From: Gymnothorax reevesii
Taxonomy: Eukaryota > Chordata > Actinopteri > Anguilliformes > Muraenidae
DNA length: 64,000 bases
Assembly: GCA_029721435.1 (NCBI GenBank)
Contig: CM056576.1
Coordinates: 63,445,876-63,509,875, forward strand
Direction: 5' to 3'
Positions 33,646-45,939 of the stretch are shown here, in pieces. How positions within the stretch are numbered: position 1 is the stretch's first letter; each line of letters opens with the position of its first letter. The translations under genes were made by a program, and so were the position numbers. A model generated the notes under the pieces. The model was not told the DNA's origin. It worked only from the letters and a program-made list of their open reading frames with translations, and searched no databases.

Positions 33646-34001
33646 CCAATTGTCTATTCATTAAATTGTTTGTCTTTTTTCTTCATTTTCATCAAGTGTT
33701 CAAATAAGTATGTTCTTGCTATAGAACTGTAAATTTAAAAAATAAAAATATAACAGAAAATAAATTAATAATCGTAAATACCCTCATAGCGTCACCATTA
33801 GAACTCAGAGCAATAGACTTAAAGCCTTGTTCCCTGCTGAATGCTCTGTATTTAAGGATGGCTTGTTAATTGACTGCAATTCCTTTGACAAATGGTTCCT
33901 GAGATTTCACCAAGTTGTTAATGTAGTCCATCCACATGCTTTTCTGCAAACTGCAGCTTATGCTGGGGCTTAGCGGGTCTCAATGCACAAGTATGCCTTA
34001 A
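33646..34001. other. intron, nothing recognised
   Basis: Non-coding sequence ending in the TTAA that forms the left target duplication of the next element. Confidence 0.45.
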
Positions 34002-34358
34002 CCTCTTAAGCCCCAGCCTCTTTTTTAGGTTTCTGTTTGAAAATGACATACCCGAAATGAATAGAGTATATCTCTGTTTGTGTTGCATGAAGTATCAGAG
34101 AGGGAGACATGGAAATGTGGAGAGAGGGTTGATTTTCTGACGCTACTCGGATTTTGATATTTGAACATTAATATGCTTGGCGTTTGAGTTGTGCTTGGTG
34201 TATGTAAAAATAACTTATATGTGCTTGTAGCAGAGGCTCTCCTGTTTCATTTGATGTGTAATATGACTATATTGCTACTTAATTAGCGCGGCGTTGTAGT
34301 TACTTTGCTGCGGTGAGTCTCAGGGTCCCCCAATTGGGGGACCCTGGAGTTTAAGAGG
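34002..34358. mobile_element. piggyBac-like MITE with TTAA target duplication
   Basis: The 357-bp unit has inverted ends CCTCTTAAGCCCCAG (left) and CCTCTTAAACTCCAG (right, reverse complement). It lies between TTAA at 33998-34001 and 34359-34362. A TTAA duplication and ends starting CC fit piggyBac (Kolobok elements also use TTAA). Just inside the right end is a perfect palindrome, cagggtccccca/tgggggaccctg, at 34321-34346. No open frame. Confidence 0.8.
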
Positions 34359-34502
34359 TTAATGAGTATTCCTTTTCGGTTGAGAAACCAGAAAACCCTG
34401 ACTTTATCCACATATATAAAATGGGGCCAGCTATTTTTCCCCACTAAATTTATTGAGCTTTTATTTCCTTATACTCTATGCAAATAAATTCCTTTACACA
34501 GC

Positions 34503-36099
34503 TACAACCCCAATTCCGAAATAGTTGGGACGAAGTGTAAATTGTGAATAAAGTCAAAATGCAATGACTTTCAGTTCATATAAGCCAATATGTTATTTGT
34601 AATAGAACACAGATAACATTTCAAATGTTGAAACTGAGACTTTTTACATTTTTATCCACAAAATGAGCTTATTTCAAATTTTTTGTCTGCAACAGCTCTC
34701 AAAAAAGTTGGGACACAGGCAAAAAAGGGCTGAAAAAGCAATAAATATATGAGAATCAGCTGAAAGAACATTTAGCAAGTTATTAAGTTAACTGGCATCA
34801 GCTGTGTAACATGATTGGCTATAAATGGGATGTCTCAGAGAGGCTGAGTCTCTAAAAGTAAAGATGGCTAGAGGCTCTCTAACGTGTGTAGGCTTGTGTA
34901 AAAAAAATTGTGGAATATCTTAAAAACGATGTTCCTCAATGTCAAATTGCAAAGGCTTTGAAGGGTCTCATCAACAGTGCATAACATCATTTAAAAATTC
35001 AGAGAAACTGGAATAATCTCGGCGCGTAAGGGACAAAGCCGAAGACCTTTCCTGGATGCCCGTGATCTTCGGGCTCTCAGATGCCACTGCATCACTCACC
35101 GGCATGATTCTGTCATTGGCATTACTGAATGGGCCCAGGAATATCTCAAGAAACCACTGTCTGTAAACATAGTCAGCCGTGGCATCCACAGATGCCACCT
35201 AAAACTCTATCATGCAAAAAGGAAGCCATTGTTGAGCATGATCCAGAAGCGCCGCTGTGTTCTGTGGGCCAAGGCTCATTAAAAATGGATTGTTGCAAAG
35301 TGTTCTGTGGTCATACGAGTCCAAATTTGACATTCTTGTTGGAAATCATGGGCGTCGTGTCCTCTTGCCTAAAGAGGAGAATGACCACCCATCCTGTTTT
35401 CAGCGTTCAGTTCAAAAGCCAGCATCCCTGATGGTATGGGGATGCATTAGTGCATATTGTGTGGGACACTTGCATGCGTTAAAAAGCATCATGAATGCTG
35501 AAAGGAATATAAAGATTTGAGAGCAACATATGCTCCCCTCCAGACAACATCTATTCCAGGGAAGGCCTTGTGTATTTCAGCAGGACAATGCAAAACCATA
35601 AACTGCAGCTATTACAACAGCATGGCTTTATAGTAGAAGAGTCTATGTGCTGATCTGGCCTGCCTGCAGTCCTGATCTTTCACCGATTGAGAACATTTGG
35701 CGCATAATATAACGAAAAGTCCGTCAAAGGAGACCCAAAAGTCTCCAGCAGCTGCAAGCCTGTATTAAACAAGAGTGGGATCAAGTTCCAATGGCTAAAC
35801 TCCAGAAACTTGTCTCCTCAATGCCCAGATGCCTCCACTCTGTGTTAGAAAGAAGAGAGGATGCTACACCATGGTAAACAGGCCCCTGTCCCAACTTTTT
35901 TGAGGCCTGTAGCAGCCATCAAATTTGAAATGAGCTCATTTTGTGCATAAAAGTGTAAAATTTCTCAGTTTCAACATTTGCTATGTTATCTCTGTTCTAT
36001 TGTGAATAAAGTACTGGCTGTTGTGATTTGAAAGTCATTGCGTTTTGATTTTATTCAAAATTTCCGCATTGTCCCAAATATTTCGGAATTGGAGTTGTA
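34503..36099 (+). mobile_element. Tc1-like transposon, family X, near full length
   Basis: The left end tacaaccccaattccgaaat and the reverse complement of the right end tacaactccaattccgaaat form the terminal inverted repeat, followed by matching subterminal sequence (gtaaattgtgaataaagtca). Length 1.6 kb. It carries a broken transposase at 34864-35877. Family X has three more large copies in the window. Confidence 0.92.
34864..35877 (+). pseudogene. Tc1-like transposase, family X (broken)
   Basis: Collinear with a DD34E transposase of about 338 codons. Pieces visible in different frames include MARGSL at the start, [76 protein letters not shown] and RVWTSSTVQ-like scrambled parts after frameshifts. 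The second Asp region (VFQQDNAKP) and the Glu region (SPIENIWRI) can be followed from about 35575 and 35685. The gene is broken by stops near 35283 and 35520 and by several frameshifts. It cannot encode an active enzyme. Confidence 0.85.
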
Positions 36100-38899
36100 T
36101 TTCTGTTTTGTGCATTTATAGCGGTGTCTCTTTCAGTTTTTTTCGTTCAGCCATACTAATTTTAGTGGGTCATTAATGCCTCCCCCGTGTAGGCATTCGT
36201 GTGTGGCGTGTGTGTGTTTGCCTGCAGATTTGTCACATCTGTCTATGAGTCTCCAGTGCTGCTTTTTCGAGGGACTGAAACACAGCCAGCTTGGAGATTA
36301 AGGAGAGATTAGTTGCAAAACTGGGCCAGCAGCTGTGAATTTTCATATAATATTGCTGATTAATATGGGTGAAATGGTTGGCACTTCAGTCAAAGGAACA
36401 CTTAGTTTTTTTTTGCAATGTATGGCCTTGTCTAACTGCTTATTTCTTGCACTAGGGAAAAGTAAAATTTTAGCCTGTGCTGTATTTTTGAAACATATTT
36501 TTTCTTCATATATTTTACTTGTTCAGTATTTTGGATTACGGTCTACCCTAATGGACCCACAGGAAAAGCCCCCTTCGCAATTTAAAGTGCCAATTCACGT
36601 CGATGTCAGATGGTGCCAGTTAATAGGGAAGTCTTGAGGGGTCGCATATGTACTTGGAGGAATTCCTGAACAATTGCAATCAATTTGCCATCTCATGTTT
36701 GTTGTGGCACAATTTTCAAAATGTAAAAAAAAAATTAAAAAAAATTGTGATGCTTCGTGCGCTTGTCACAGATCGTCATGTGTCATAGCGATGCTGTAGT
36801 GGTTTCGTATAAGTGTCGTGATGGTTCTTAAATATTCCAATGCAATCGTATTGTGGAAAATGCCCAATATTGTGGAAGCTTTGATGCTTTGAATGCCCAC
36901 AACCAAAAATGACATGAACACAAACCGACTAAGGCAGACCTACTTTGAACAAAGATAAAGTGATGTCAGACGACGGTTCTAGAACATTCCTATGTCTGTA
37001 GCCGAGGCAGAATTTTGAGCTCGACAGGCAGACAGACCGTGACTCATTGTGATTTAACGGTCTTGATACACTGCATGAATTGGCAGAAAACCTGTGAAAG
37101 TGGGAACTAGGCTGAAGTCAATTAATATAAATATCTGAAATTTGAATCCTATTAGTAAGTTGTATGAGTGGTTGTCTTGCTTTTGATAATTTTGTTCTTT
37201 TTTTAATCCTTCCACCCTGTGACAAAAACTTTATTATACAGCCATTGTATCATTCCTGTGAGACAGTGGTTCTCTTACTCAGTCCTGGCGCCCCCCTGTG
37301 TATGGTCATTTTCCAACAAAGCTGTTTATTTGTCTCAATTAAGTGCATTTATTATTGATCTTCTTTTTTTGTCCTCTCAAGCTACATTTTTGCCATGATG
37401 AATAAAAATTTCATATGTGCATGGTGATCCAAGCAATGTACAATCTTGCCGGATTGTACTAGACCCTGTGATGTGTTGTCTTTTTGCATATTAAGTATGA
37501 TGCTACAAGCTTGAAGTGCAGCATTTAAACTCAGGATCTACTCAGAGACTGGAGCTAGCTTAAGCTAGTTAAAGGAAATGCCTAAATTAGTCCTATGAAT
37601 CCAGCATAATTTGATGTCTTCAATAGCCGGTTTGCTAGCAACAGTGCTTCATGAAAAACAAGCTGCTGAACGCCATGATTTTCATGTCGCTCTGCGCCTA
37701 GCTAGCTAGCTGGCCGCTGTAGACATGAAATGAAGGTATGCGCAAGTAACTTTAGTGCAGTACACTTCAACTGAGCCAGCAACACAAAAAAAAACACCAC
37801 TAGCGTAACTTCAGTATTAGTGAAATCAAGCCTTTATCAGGCTTTGACTGAATCGCTAATAATTTTATTCACACCTTATCTAGCTTGGCAAGCAACTTGC
37901 AGTCCTACTAGATGGTCAGGACTGTGTGATGCAGTGCGTTCCTGCATATTAATTTAGTATGGTGCAACTTCACGGATTGAGCCAAATTTTAATCGGCTCA
38001 TCTGCTACACCATATCTGTTTGAAGGCTATGGCTTGTACCATTCTTGCGATACTGAGTATGAAAGGATTGTGACGGACTTGACTCACTCTTTCACTTCCA
38101 TTATAGCCATATTAGCCTGCTACTGCAGGTGAAATTAGCATCTACTACAGAGGAAATAAAATGTAGCCAAAAATTTAATCGAAGTGAACAATCATTAGGT
38201 TCTTTTTGGGTGAAACCATGGACACATGGCCACAAAAAATAACAATTAGTTAGTCAAACAAATGATAGAGGTCCCCCCTGTTTTGTATCATGCATGTGTT
38301 TTTGAGTATAGGCAAATTATTTTGAATGAAGTCTGAACACCCTTGTTCAGCAACCTAATGTGGAGCTTAATGATTTTCTCAGTGTCAAATTTGATCAGTT
38401 TAAAAATGTTGTAAGAAAAATAACTCAATAGTTCAAGGGTCTTCGCACACATGGATATGTCTGTCGAAATGAAATGAGATGGTAATTAACGGCTTTAAAC
38501 ATGAAATGTAGCTTATTAGAACAAATCAACAGTTATTTAAAAAGACTACAATTGCAACTGTGGTTGAACAACTGCTGAAGAAAATGTGCATTCATAAAAC
38601 AAGGTGCTGTACAATGTAGTATTGTGAAAAAGAAGGCAAAATACTCTAAAAGCAAAAATAACATGAGCATAAATGGTGATTTCAATAAACGACAATTTTT
38701 GCAATAACATTTTGCAGTGACGATGAAGGCCAGGAATGCACCGAGCTCACCAACATGGTCACGGCCAGAGCATTCGGTTACAGTCTGTCTGATGTTTTAG
38801 TGTCATCAACTGTGTCCGGCCCTTGCAGAAGGCTTTGGGACGTCATCAAGCAGATAGAGTAGAGAATGCGAGACAAATATTTGCATAGGTAATCCTGAG
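36100..38899. other. intron, nothing recognised
   Basis: About 2.8 kb of AT-rich non-coding sequence. gctagc-type motifs (ctagctagctagctgg near 37700) hint at an old MITE, but no termini were found. Short frames at 36335-36637 and 37164-37358 show no similarity. Confidence 0.4.
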
Positions 38900-39530
38900 C
38901 CTGTGGTTATCTCACTTGAGGACAAATTACGTCCTTGATGCAGTGCTGTCTGAGTGACTGGAGATCAAGGGTATTGCACTCTTTCCCTTCATGAGCTGAA
39001 ATTCCCTGAGATTCTTTGAATCTTTCTGTCATGTGCTGTTGTGAAATATCCAAATCCCTACTTTCCTTTCTTGGAGAAACATTGTTTTTTGATCTTAAAA
39101 TGATTTCTGCATGCATTTGTGGCCAAATTGGCATTCCTCGGCCTATCTTTTCTCCTGAAGGACCAGGCCTTTCCTATGTGCTGCAAATCATGATTATAAC
39201 TGCCTGTTGATATCAACGATTTCAAATCACATCAATATTCAAATTTTTATTCAAAATCTCATTCCAACTTTTTTTGAAATACATTATGGGACTCATTGGC
39301 AGAAAAAGGATGTTTTCTTTCAAATGAAATTGAGTTGACTACACAAAACATTAAATATCTCATCTTCATACTGTCTGCAATGAAATGCACGTCAAAATAA
39401 ATTAAGAAATTCTGCTTTTTGTTTTCATATGCATTTTTCCATACAGTGCACATTCCAAGCCATTTTCCATTCTCACGCTGTCCCAACTTTGTCCAAATGG
39501 GGGTTGGACTTGAAATTTTGTGTAGATTAC
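38900..39530 (-). pseudogene. decayed Tc1-like fragment, family Z
   Basis: A minus-strand relic reads ISQQHMTERFKESQGISAHE and then LDLQSLRQHCIKD, which resembles the DNA-binding region of Tc1-like transposases (compare ARDLRSLRQYCIK in family Y). Upstream on the minus strand, gtccaacccccatttggaca followed by aagttgggacag looks like a terminal repeat. The catalytic region is absent. Heavily decayed. Confidence 0.5.
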
Positions 39531-39560
39531 AAATTTGCCCCCTATTTTAGGACTTGGCCC

Positions 39561-41146
39561 TACAACCCCAAATCTGAAATAGTTGGGACAAAGTGTAAAT
39601 TGTGAATAAAATCAAAAGGCAATGACTTTCAAATCACACCAGCCAGTATTTTATTCACAATAGAACAGAGAAAATGTTGAAACTGAGAAATTTGACAATT
39701 TTATCCACAAAATGAGCTCATTTCAAATTTGATGGCTGCCACAGGTCTCAAAAAAGTTGGGACAGGGGCCTGTTTACCATGGTGTAGCATTCCCTCCTCT
39801 TTATAACACAGAGTGGAGGCGTCTGGGCATTGAGGAGACAAGTTTCTTGAGTTCAAGCCATTGGAATTTGATCCCACTCTTGTTAAATTCTGGCTTCCAG
39901 CTGCTGGAGAGTTTTGGGTCTCCTTTGACAGACACTTCATATAATTATGAGCGAAGTGTTTTCATTTGGTGAAATATCAGGACTGCAGGCAGGCCAGATC
40001 AGCACATGGAATCTTTTATTACAAAGCCATGCTGTTGTAATAGCTGCAGTTTTTGGTTTTGCATTGTCCTGCTGAAATACACAGGGCCTTTCTTGGAATT
40101 GATGTCATCTGGAGGGGAGCATATGTTGCTCTAAAACCTTTATATACCTTTCAGCATTCATGGCGCTTTTTAAAACATGCAAGTGTCCCACACCATATGC
40201 ACTAATGCATCCCCATACCATCAGAGATGCTGGCTTTTGAACTAAACGCTGATAACAGGAGGGGTGGTCGTTCTCCCCTTTAGCCCGGAGGACATGACGC
40301 CCATGATTTCCAACAATGTCAAATTTGGACTCGTCTGACCACAGGACACTTTGCCACTTTGCTACAGTCCATTTTAAATGAGCCTTGGCCCACAGAACAT
40401 GGCGGCGCTTCTGGATCATGCTCAACAATGGCTTCCTTTTTGTATGATAGAGTTTAGGTGGCATCTGTGGATGGCACTGTAGACTGTGTTTACTGACAGT
40501 GGTTTCTTTACATATTCCTGGGCCCATTTAATAATGTCAATGACAGAATCATGCCGTTCTGTAATGCACTGGCGTCTGATCACGGGCATCCAGTAAAGGT
40601 CTTGGGCCTTGTCCCTTACGCGCAGAGATTATTCCAATTTCTCAGAATCTTTTGATGATATTATGCTCTGTCGATGATGAGACCCTCAAAGCCTTTGCAA
40701 TTTGACGTCGAGGAACATTGTTTTCAAAGTATTCCGCAATTGTTTTTTTACACAAGCCTTCACAGGTTGGAGAGCTTCTGGCCATCTTTACTTTTAGAGA
40801 CTCAGCCTTAGACATCCCTTTTATAGCCAATCATGTTACACATCTGATGCCAGTTAACTTAATGACTTGATAAATGTTCTTTCAGCTGATTCTCTTATAT
40901 ATTAATTTTCTTTTTCAGTGCTTTATTGCCTGTGTCCCAACTTTTTTGAGACCTTTTGCAGCCAGAAATTTTGAAATGAGCACCATTTTGTGGATAAAAA
41001 TTTAAGATATCTCCGTTTCTAAATTTGAAATGTTATCCATGTTCTATTGTAAATAACATATTGGCTCATGTGATCTGAAAGTCGTTGCATTTTGATTTTT
41101 TTCACAATTTACACTTCGTCCCAACTATTTCGGAATCTGGGTTGTA
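39561..41146 (-). mobile_element. Tc1-like transposon, family X, near full length, minus strand
   Basis: Ends tacaaccccaaatctgaaat and tacaacccagattccgaaat (reverse complement) form the terminal inverted repeat. Length 1.59 kb, opposite orientation to the copies at 34.5 and 55.9 kb. Transposase relic at 39774-40785. Confidence 0.92.
39774..40785 (-). pseudogene. Tc1-like transposase, family X (broken, minus strand)
   Basis: Starts near 40785 as MARSSPTCEGLCKKTIAEYF and NNVPRRQIAKALRVSSSTEH (the region of the first helix-turn-helix). After a shift it gives [20 protein letters not shown], the first Asp in [20 protein letters not shown], then [20 protein letters not shown] and [22 protein letters not shown] sequence. 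The C-terminal part with the second Asp and Glu is out of frame, with deletions between about 39940 and 40100. Inactive. Of the family X copies it keeps one of the longest readable central stretches (140 codons). Confidence 0.88.
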
Positions 41147-42042
41147 GTCCTGTGCATAACATTTGTACCCTCAACTTTTTACGCATGCCAGGGTGAGCAG
41201 CAGCATGCAGACATGGAAATACGCTTGTGCAACTGTGTGACATATCATTGAATGCTCTTTGAATGCACTTAATTGCAAGGGAGTGTAGTCCATCAACATC
41301 CAGGTGATTTGTGATTCAGCTCGCAAGATTACACATTTAGGTATTTGCAAATTTTTCAGGATATATCGTATCATGCCTAAAACTGCACGAATTTCTGTTC
41401 AATACATTCCGTTCAATAGTTCAATAAATGGGAAACACAAGTTAGTTAATGCACTCGCATGGGCACCGAGTAGAAGTGACTATAAAACAAATAAAAGTTT
41501 GATGAAATGAGTGTAAATGAACATATGGTTACAATTAATGAGTTTTTTATAGTAATTACGCACATTCTAAGTTTCTGCTCAGTCTTATATTAATTTCCAT
41601 TTCCTTTGTTGCTGTGTAGAAGGAATACTTGGTGCACTTCAGACACAATTATCCCACCCACAATTATCTCAAAATTGATTCTGAAGAGAATTGATCCACG
41701 AAAACAATACGAGCAATCATCCTGTCCTGCTTTGTTCTCAAAAACACGACTTGCATTTTGTTTGAAATAAGCTTATTATAATCTGTTTTGCTGACAGATG
41801 AAGCAAAAATATAAAGCCATGTAAAGAGATGACATAATCTCGCATTCGCTTTGCTAGTAACAGTTAGATATCTAAATTTTTTACCTTTTTTCCTACTTTT
41901 ATAGCAGTCACAAAGTAGACTACTCTGTTCTGTAGACCAAGGCTGTCAACAAGCTCAACTGTTACTGCTTGTCCTCAACTCGTTTTCGCTTGACTGCTGC
42001 AAATCAAAGATGCATAACTTTTTCACCAATTTCTAGCTCTCC
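41147..42042. other. intron, nothing recognised
   Basis: Non-coding sequence; no partner repeats or proteins recognised. Confidence 0.45.
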
Positions 42043-42610
42043 TGACAAAGTCCGATAAGCTTATGTCATGGCCTGTTTGTCTGTCGTTCGTCGTCCGTAA
42101 ACATCTTCTCCTCCAAAACCACTGGGCCTATGAAGCTGAAACTTGACAGGTACCTTCCTACCCATGAGGACATCAAAGTTTGTTCAAGGTGTTCCAATCC
42201 GATTATTGAAAATCACATAATTGGCCATCGGAAAGCTATTTATGCACATATTCAGCTGAAATTTGCTATGTAGTTAGTACGTGGCAAGATGCATCACACA
42301 TCAAACGGCTTTTTCTGTATTTTGAATTTTTACCTTGCTTTGACCTTCAACTTTATACAACCCCTGTCAGTTACATTGAAATCTTTCAAAATCATCTTTT
42401 ACGAAACTACCTGGCCAATGAAGCTAAAACTTGGCAGGTATCCTCCTACCCATGGGGACACCAAAGTTTGTTCAAGGCGTTCCGACCCGATTTCAAACAT
42501 GGCCGCCACGGCGGCCATATTGAAAATCACATAATTGGACATCTGAAAGCTATTTATGCATAAATTCAGCTCAATTTTGCTATGTAGGTAGTAAGTAGCA
42601 AGATACATGA
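42043..42610. repeat. hairpin-headed-type repeat with a tandem duplication
   Basis: It begins near gtctgtcgttcgtcgtccgt, the run shared with other such repeats. It then contains two diverged tandem units about 286 bp apart. Each has the phrases gaagctgaaacttgacaggt or its variant, accaaagtttgttcaaggcg or variant, and gaaaatcacataattgg. The second unit has an extra gccgccacggcggc palindrome near 42502. Non-coding. Confidence 0.65.
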
Positions 42611-43684
42611 CATATAATTCAGGTTTTAAATGTCAAGGTCACTGGAGGTAATAAACAAGTTGAAATCTTGCCTTTGGCTACTGGTCAAAAGTGGGCATGC
42701 AAGAAAGTCCTTGGGTTTTTCATGACTAGTTTGAGTTAAACTGCTTCTTACACACCCTTGAGTGGTCAGGTGAGCTACAGGGCCTGTGACACTATTTTTA
42801 TTTCTATAACAGTTTATTTCAGACATTAGCAACAGGACACAGATCTATGTCTTCAGATACCTTTGTGCTTGTATCACCTGGATGTTTGCAGTTTTTCTTG
42901 GTAGCCTCCTGGTTCTAAATAAAAAAATCCTTATCGGAAAATGAATGGGCTTTCGCAAAAATCTGCCAAAATCAGGGCTGAGCGAAACAACAGCTTAAAG
43001 TTTCTACAAACAGTTGGATGAGTTAAAATATAATTATCTGTCGATCTTTGGTAACTATTTTTCTTCACAATGTTATATTTAAGATTTTGCGATCAATATG
43101 CTAAAGCAGAAATCAGAAGGACTCAGGTTTCTACATTTGCCTTTTCAAAATTCCAGACTTTTCCAGACTCAAATTTCCAGACATTGAGGTACATTTTTCA
43201 GACCCTATTTGACACCGTAGTACTAGCAGCTACAGGTCTCTTTTCAGATAAATAATTTTAAATCAAACTCGTATATTTTTGCATCGTGACTGTGCAATTA
43301 TTTTGCCAAGTAATTGTGCCAGAAGATTGTGTCAGTACTACCGAGTACTGACTTGACATGCTGATAATCAACTGAACCCATGCTGATAAACAATTGAATC
43401 GACTGTTCAATATGCAGCATTTTATTTTAACTACAATGCTAAAACAGTGCACCTTTATTGTTTTTTGACTGCAAATTTCAAAAACTAAACTCATGCTTTC
43501 AACCCAACCCCTAAAAGTAACAGTAGGGCTGTTGAAAAACAGTTCACCAAGGCAAACTTAACTGGGACTTCACTGTTGTCAGACGGAATCACAACTCAAA
43601 AAACTGTTCACTGTGAACACAACACTGTTCAACCATAAATCAAATTAGAATTTATACATTGAAAGAATGAGTTGACAACTTGCA
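42611..43684. other. intron, nothing recognised
   Basis: Non-coding AT-rich sequence without a recognised repeat or frame. Confidence 0.45.
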
Positions 43685-43800
43685 CACAGTTGTGCTCAAA
43701 AGTTTGCATACCCCGGCTGAATTGGTAAAATTGGTAACCTTTTTTTCAAAGGAAACATGAATGGCCAGGCAAATCAGATTTCTTTTATTTCTTCCTGGAT

Positions 43801-43989
43801 TCATATCCAATTGTCAGTCAACATTCCTGTTGAGGTTGCTAGTGGATTTTTCTTTGTGTCCTGAACAATTCTCCCGGCAGTTTGGGCTGAAATCTTTCTT
43901 GACCTACCTGTCCTTGGCTTGGTATCAACATATCCCCTCATTTTCCATCTCTTAGTTGCGGACTGAAAAGTACAGACTGGTATTTTCAA
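43801..43989 (-). pseudogene. Tc1-like transposase N-terminal relic, family W
   Basis: Reads KIPVCTFQSATKRWKMRGYV, DTKPRTGRSRKISAQTAGRI and VQDTKKNPLATS. This is the linker between the two DNA-binding units of a Tc1-like transposase, with its GRSRK motif. It is similar to 28999-29423. Catalytic core absent. Confidence 0.75.
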
Positions 43990-44185
43990 GTCTTTGGATC
44001 CTTTTGATATCCTTTCCCATCTAGAAAAAGTTGTTGAACTACCCTGTTATGAAGGTCCTCAGGCAGTTTGTTTCTGCTCCCATGGCTCAGTGTCTAGCCA
44101 GATCAGTGCATCCACTCAGGAATCAGCAAACTCAATGACAGTACAATTTAAGGGGCCTTCCCTGGTTCAAAATTATTTTTACCCC

Positions 44186-44305
44186 TCAGCTCTCAAGGCT
44201 GACGGGGTATTGCTATCCTTCGTGCGGTTGGGCGGGCGGGCGTCTCCAAAAACTTTGACATCGGGCTGAGGGGTATTCCGTGCATTGCCCGCCTATTTTT
44301 AATTT
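44186..44305. repeat. short hairpin repeat S, copy 1
   Basis: From ttacccctcagctctcaagg to cgggctgaggggtattccgt, then gcattgcccgcctattttt. The two outer parts are inverted repeats (acccctcagc/gctgaggggt). The core has gttgggcgggcgggcgtctc. A second copy at 57272-57405 is about 85-90% similar by eye. Confidence 0.75.
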
Positions 44306-44788
44306 TTTTTCCCCTTTATGATTCACCAAGATGTGTACTTTGAAAATCAAAGCATTTTTTCATTTATTTCATCAATTTTGACAAAAAAAGACTTTTTTTA
44401 AGCTCTCCTACCTCAAATAATTTTGTAAGTCAGCTTAAATCTGATAACTTTCAACACTTGTGGCGCTGATATCTTATTTATTTTTCAACCAAATTGCCTC
44501 AAACTTTGACTGTAGACTTGTTGGTTATTTCTGCATTCAATCAAGTTGGCTTTTACTGAACAGGGAAAGGTAAAGGCAAAGGTATCAATTTCATGGGAGT
44601 GTGTATGCGTCATCCAACTGACTTATTTGTGGAATTTTTTTTTTAGAAAACCACCAGGAAAAAAAAAAGTACATAATGTATTGAAAAATTCTTATGTGTT
44701 TTCATAAATATGACATATCTAACAGGGGAAAAAAAGAATGAAGTGACTTGGTTAGGTGGTTAGGGAGTAAGGCTAACCACAATACTGC

Positions 44789-45939
44789 CGGGCTTCCGCC
44801 AAGCAGCGCGATTGCGGGATTCCCGCAAAAACTGCCCTAGCGCCCGCAAGAAAAAATGGTCAAAGCCGGCCATTCCCGCACATGTTCTCAGTGAATTAAG
44901 CTACTTGCACACTGGAGGTGAAACAAATTTTTTGCACGACAGATTGCGTTCAAAGTCAGTGAAATCCTGTTGTGCATAAAAATTTGTTTCGCGTCCAGTA
45001 TGCAATTGGCTTTTAAGTACCTGTACAAGTACTGCTTGACTTGCATGTTCAATTCACGCCCACAAAATCTGAACAGATTGGACACTCAGAGAGTAATTAG
45101 CCAATCACTGGATACGTTTTCTGCTTTGCCGCTGACCGCAGATGATCTCGAATCTTCCCTTTCGTTGCGTAGCACTGCAATCAGGGCAGTGGCTATACAT
45201 CTTTATGGCCAACGTCATCCCTAATTTCAGACATGGTAATCATTAGTCTGCCCGGTGCTGTACATATTTTCGCCTTGGGGACAAGGTATGCGCTGTCTGC
45301 ACCTGTTGTCTATTCATTAAAGTGTTTATTCACCGGACTCGCTTCAAATCAAATGAATAATTTTTATAATGGGGAAGATGGCTCGTACGTTAATTTTTTT
45401 TTTTTTTCCTTGCCGTCAATGCCAGTCTTTAATTTATGGGTGTACGATAAAAGTTTCCGTTCTAGTCAATTTTGTTTTTCATGTCGAGGTTCCATGCAGA
45501 TATACATAGCGACCGAGAATCGCGCTGCTTAGCGAAAGCACTGCTGTTTTCTGTGTCTTTGCAGGTTTGTTTGCTGACTAGAGAATCTAGTCAAGCCCAG
45601 TCCTGTTCCAAAGCATACCGTTCTGTCGCGTAATATCCATTATCTGATTATAGTGAATAGCAGTTATAACTTGTATTTTTTTATTTTTCAAATTTTATAT
45701 GGTCACTTAGTCACTGAGTGCAGTCATTACTTTTGTTGAATAAATGTTTTATTTTTGTGAGGACTTTTTTCTCGTTTCAGTTCATCTGAATATCCTAAAT
45801 GAATAGTTGTTCCAGTCTCTAATGGTTGTGACAGCTAGCCATTGCATACTGAAATCCCCCCTGACAGATTGAAAATCCCCCCCAAAAAAGTTGGAAAGGG
45901 GGAAATCCCCCTCTGAAAAATATTTTGGCGGAAGCCCTG
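44789..45939. mobile_element. hAT-like element K, inserted in H
   Basis: Left end CGGGCTTCCGCCAAGCAGCG and the reverse complement of the right end CAGGGCTTCCGCCAAAATAT form the inverted ends. An exact 6-bp direct repeat tactgc flanks it (44783-44788 and 45940-45945). The 1151-bp unit holds a diverged copy of MITE P (44885-45013). CAGGGC-type ends suggest hAT, but the visible duplication is 6 bp, not 8. No transposase. Confidence 0.7.
44885..45013. mobile_element. Palindromic MITE P, diverged copy
   Basis: Arms aagctacttgcacactggag and its inverse ccagtatgcaattggctttt bracket aaacaaattttttgcacgac and its inverse. It matches the palindrome at 15779-15943 with the loop region shortened. Confidence 0.65.
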
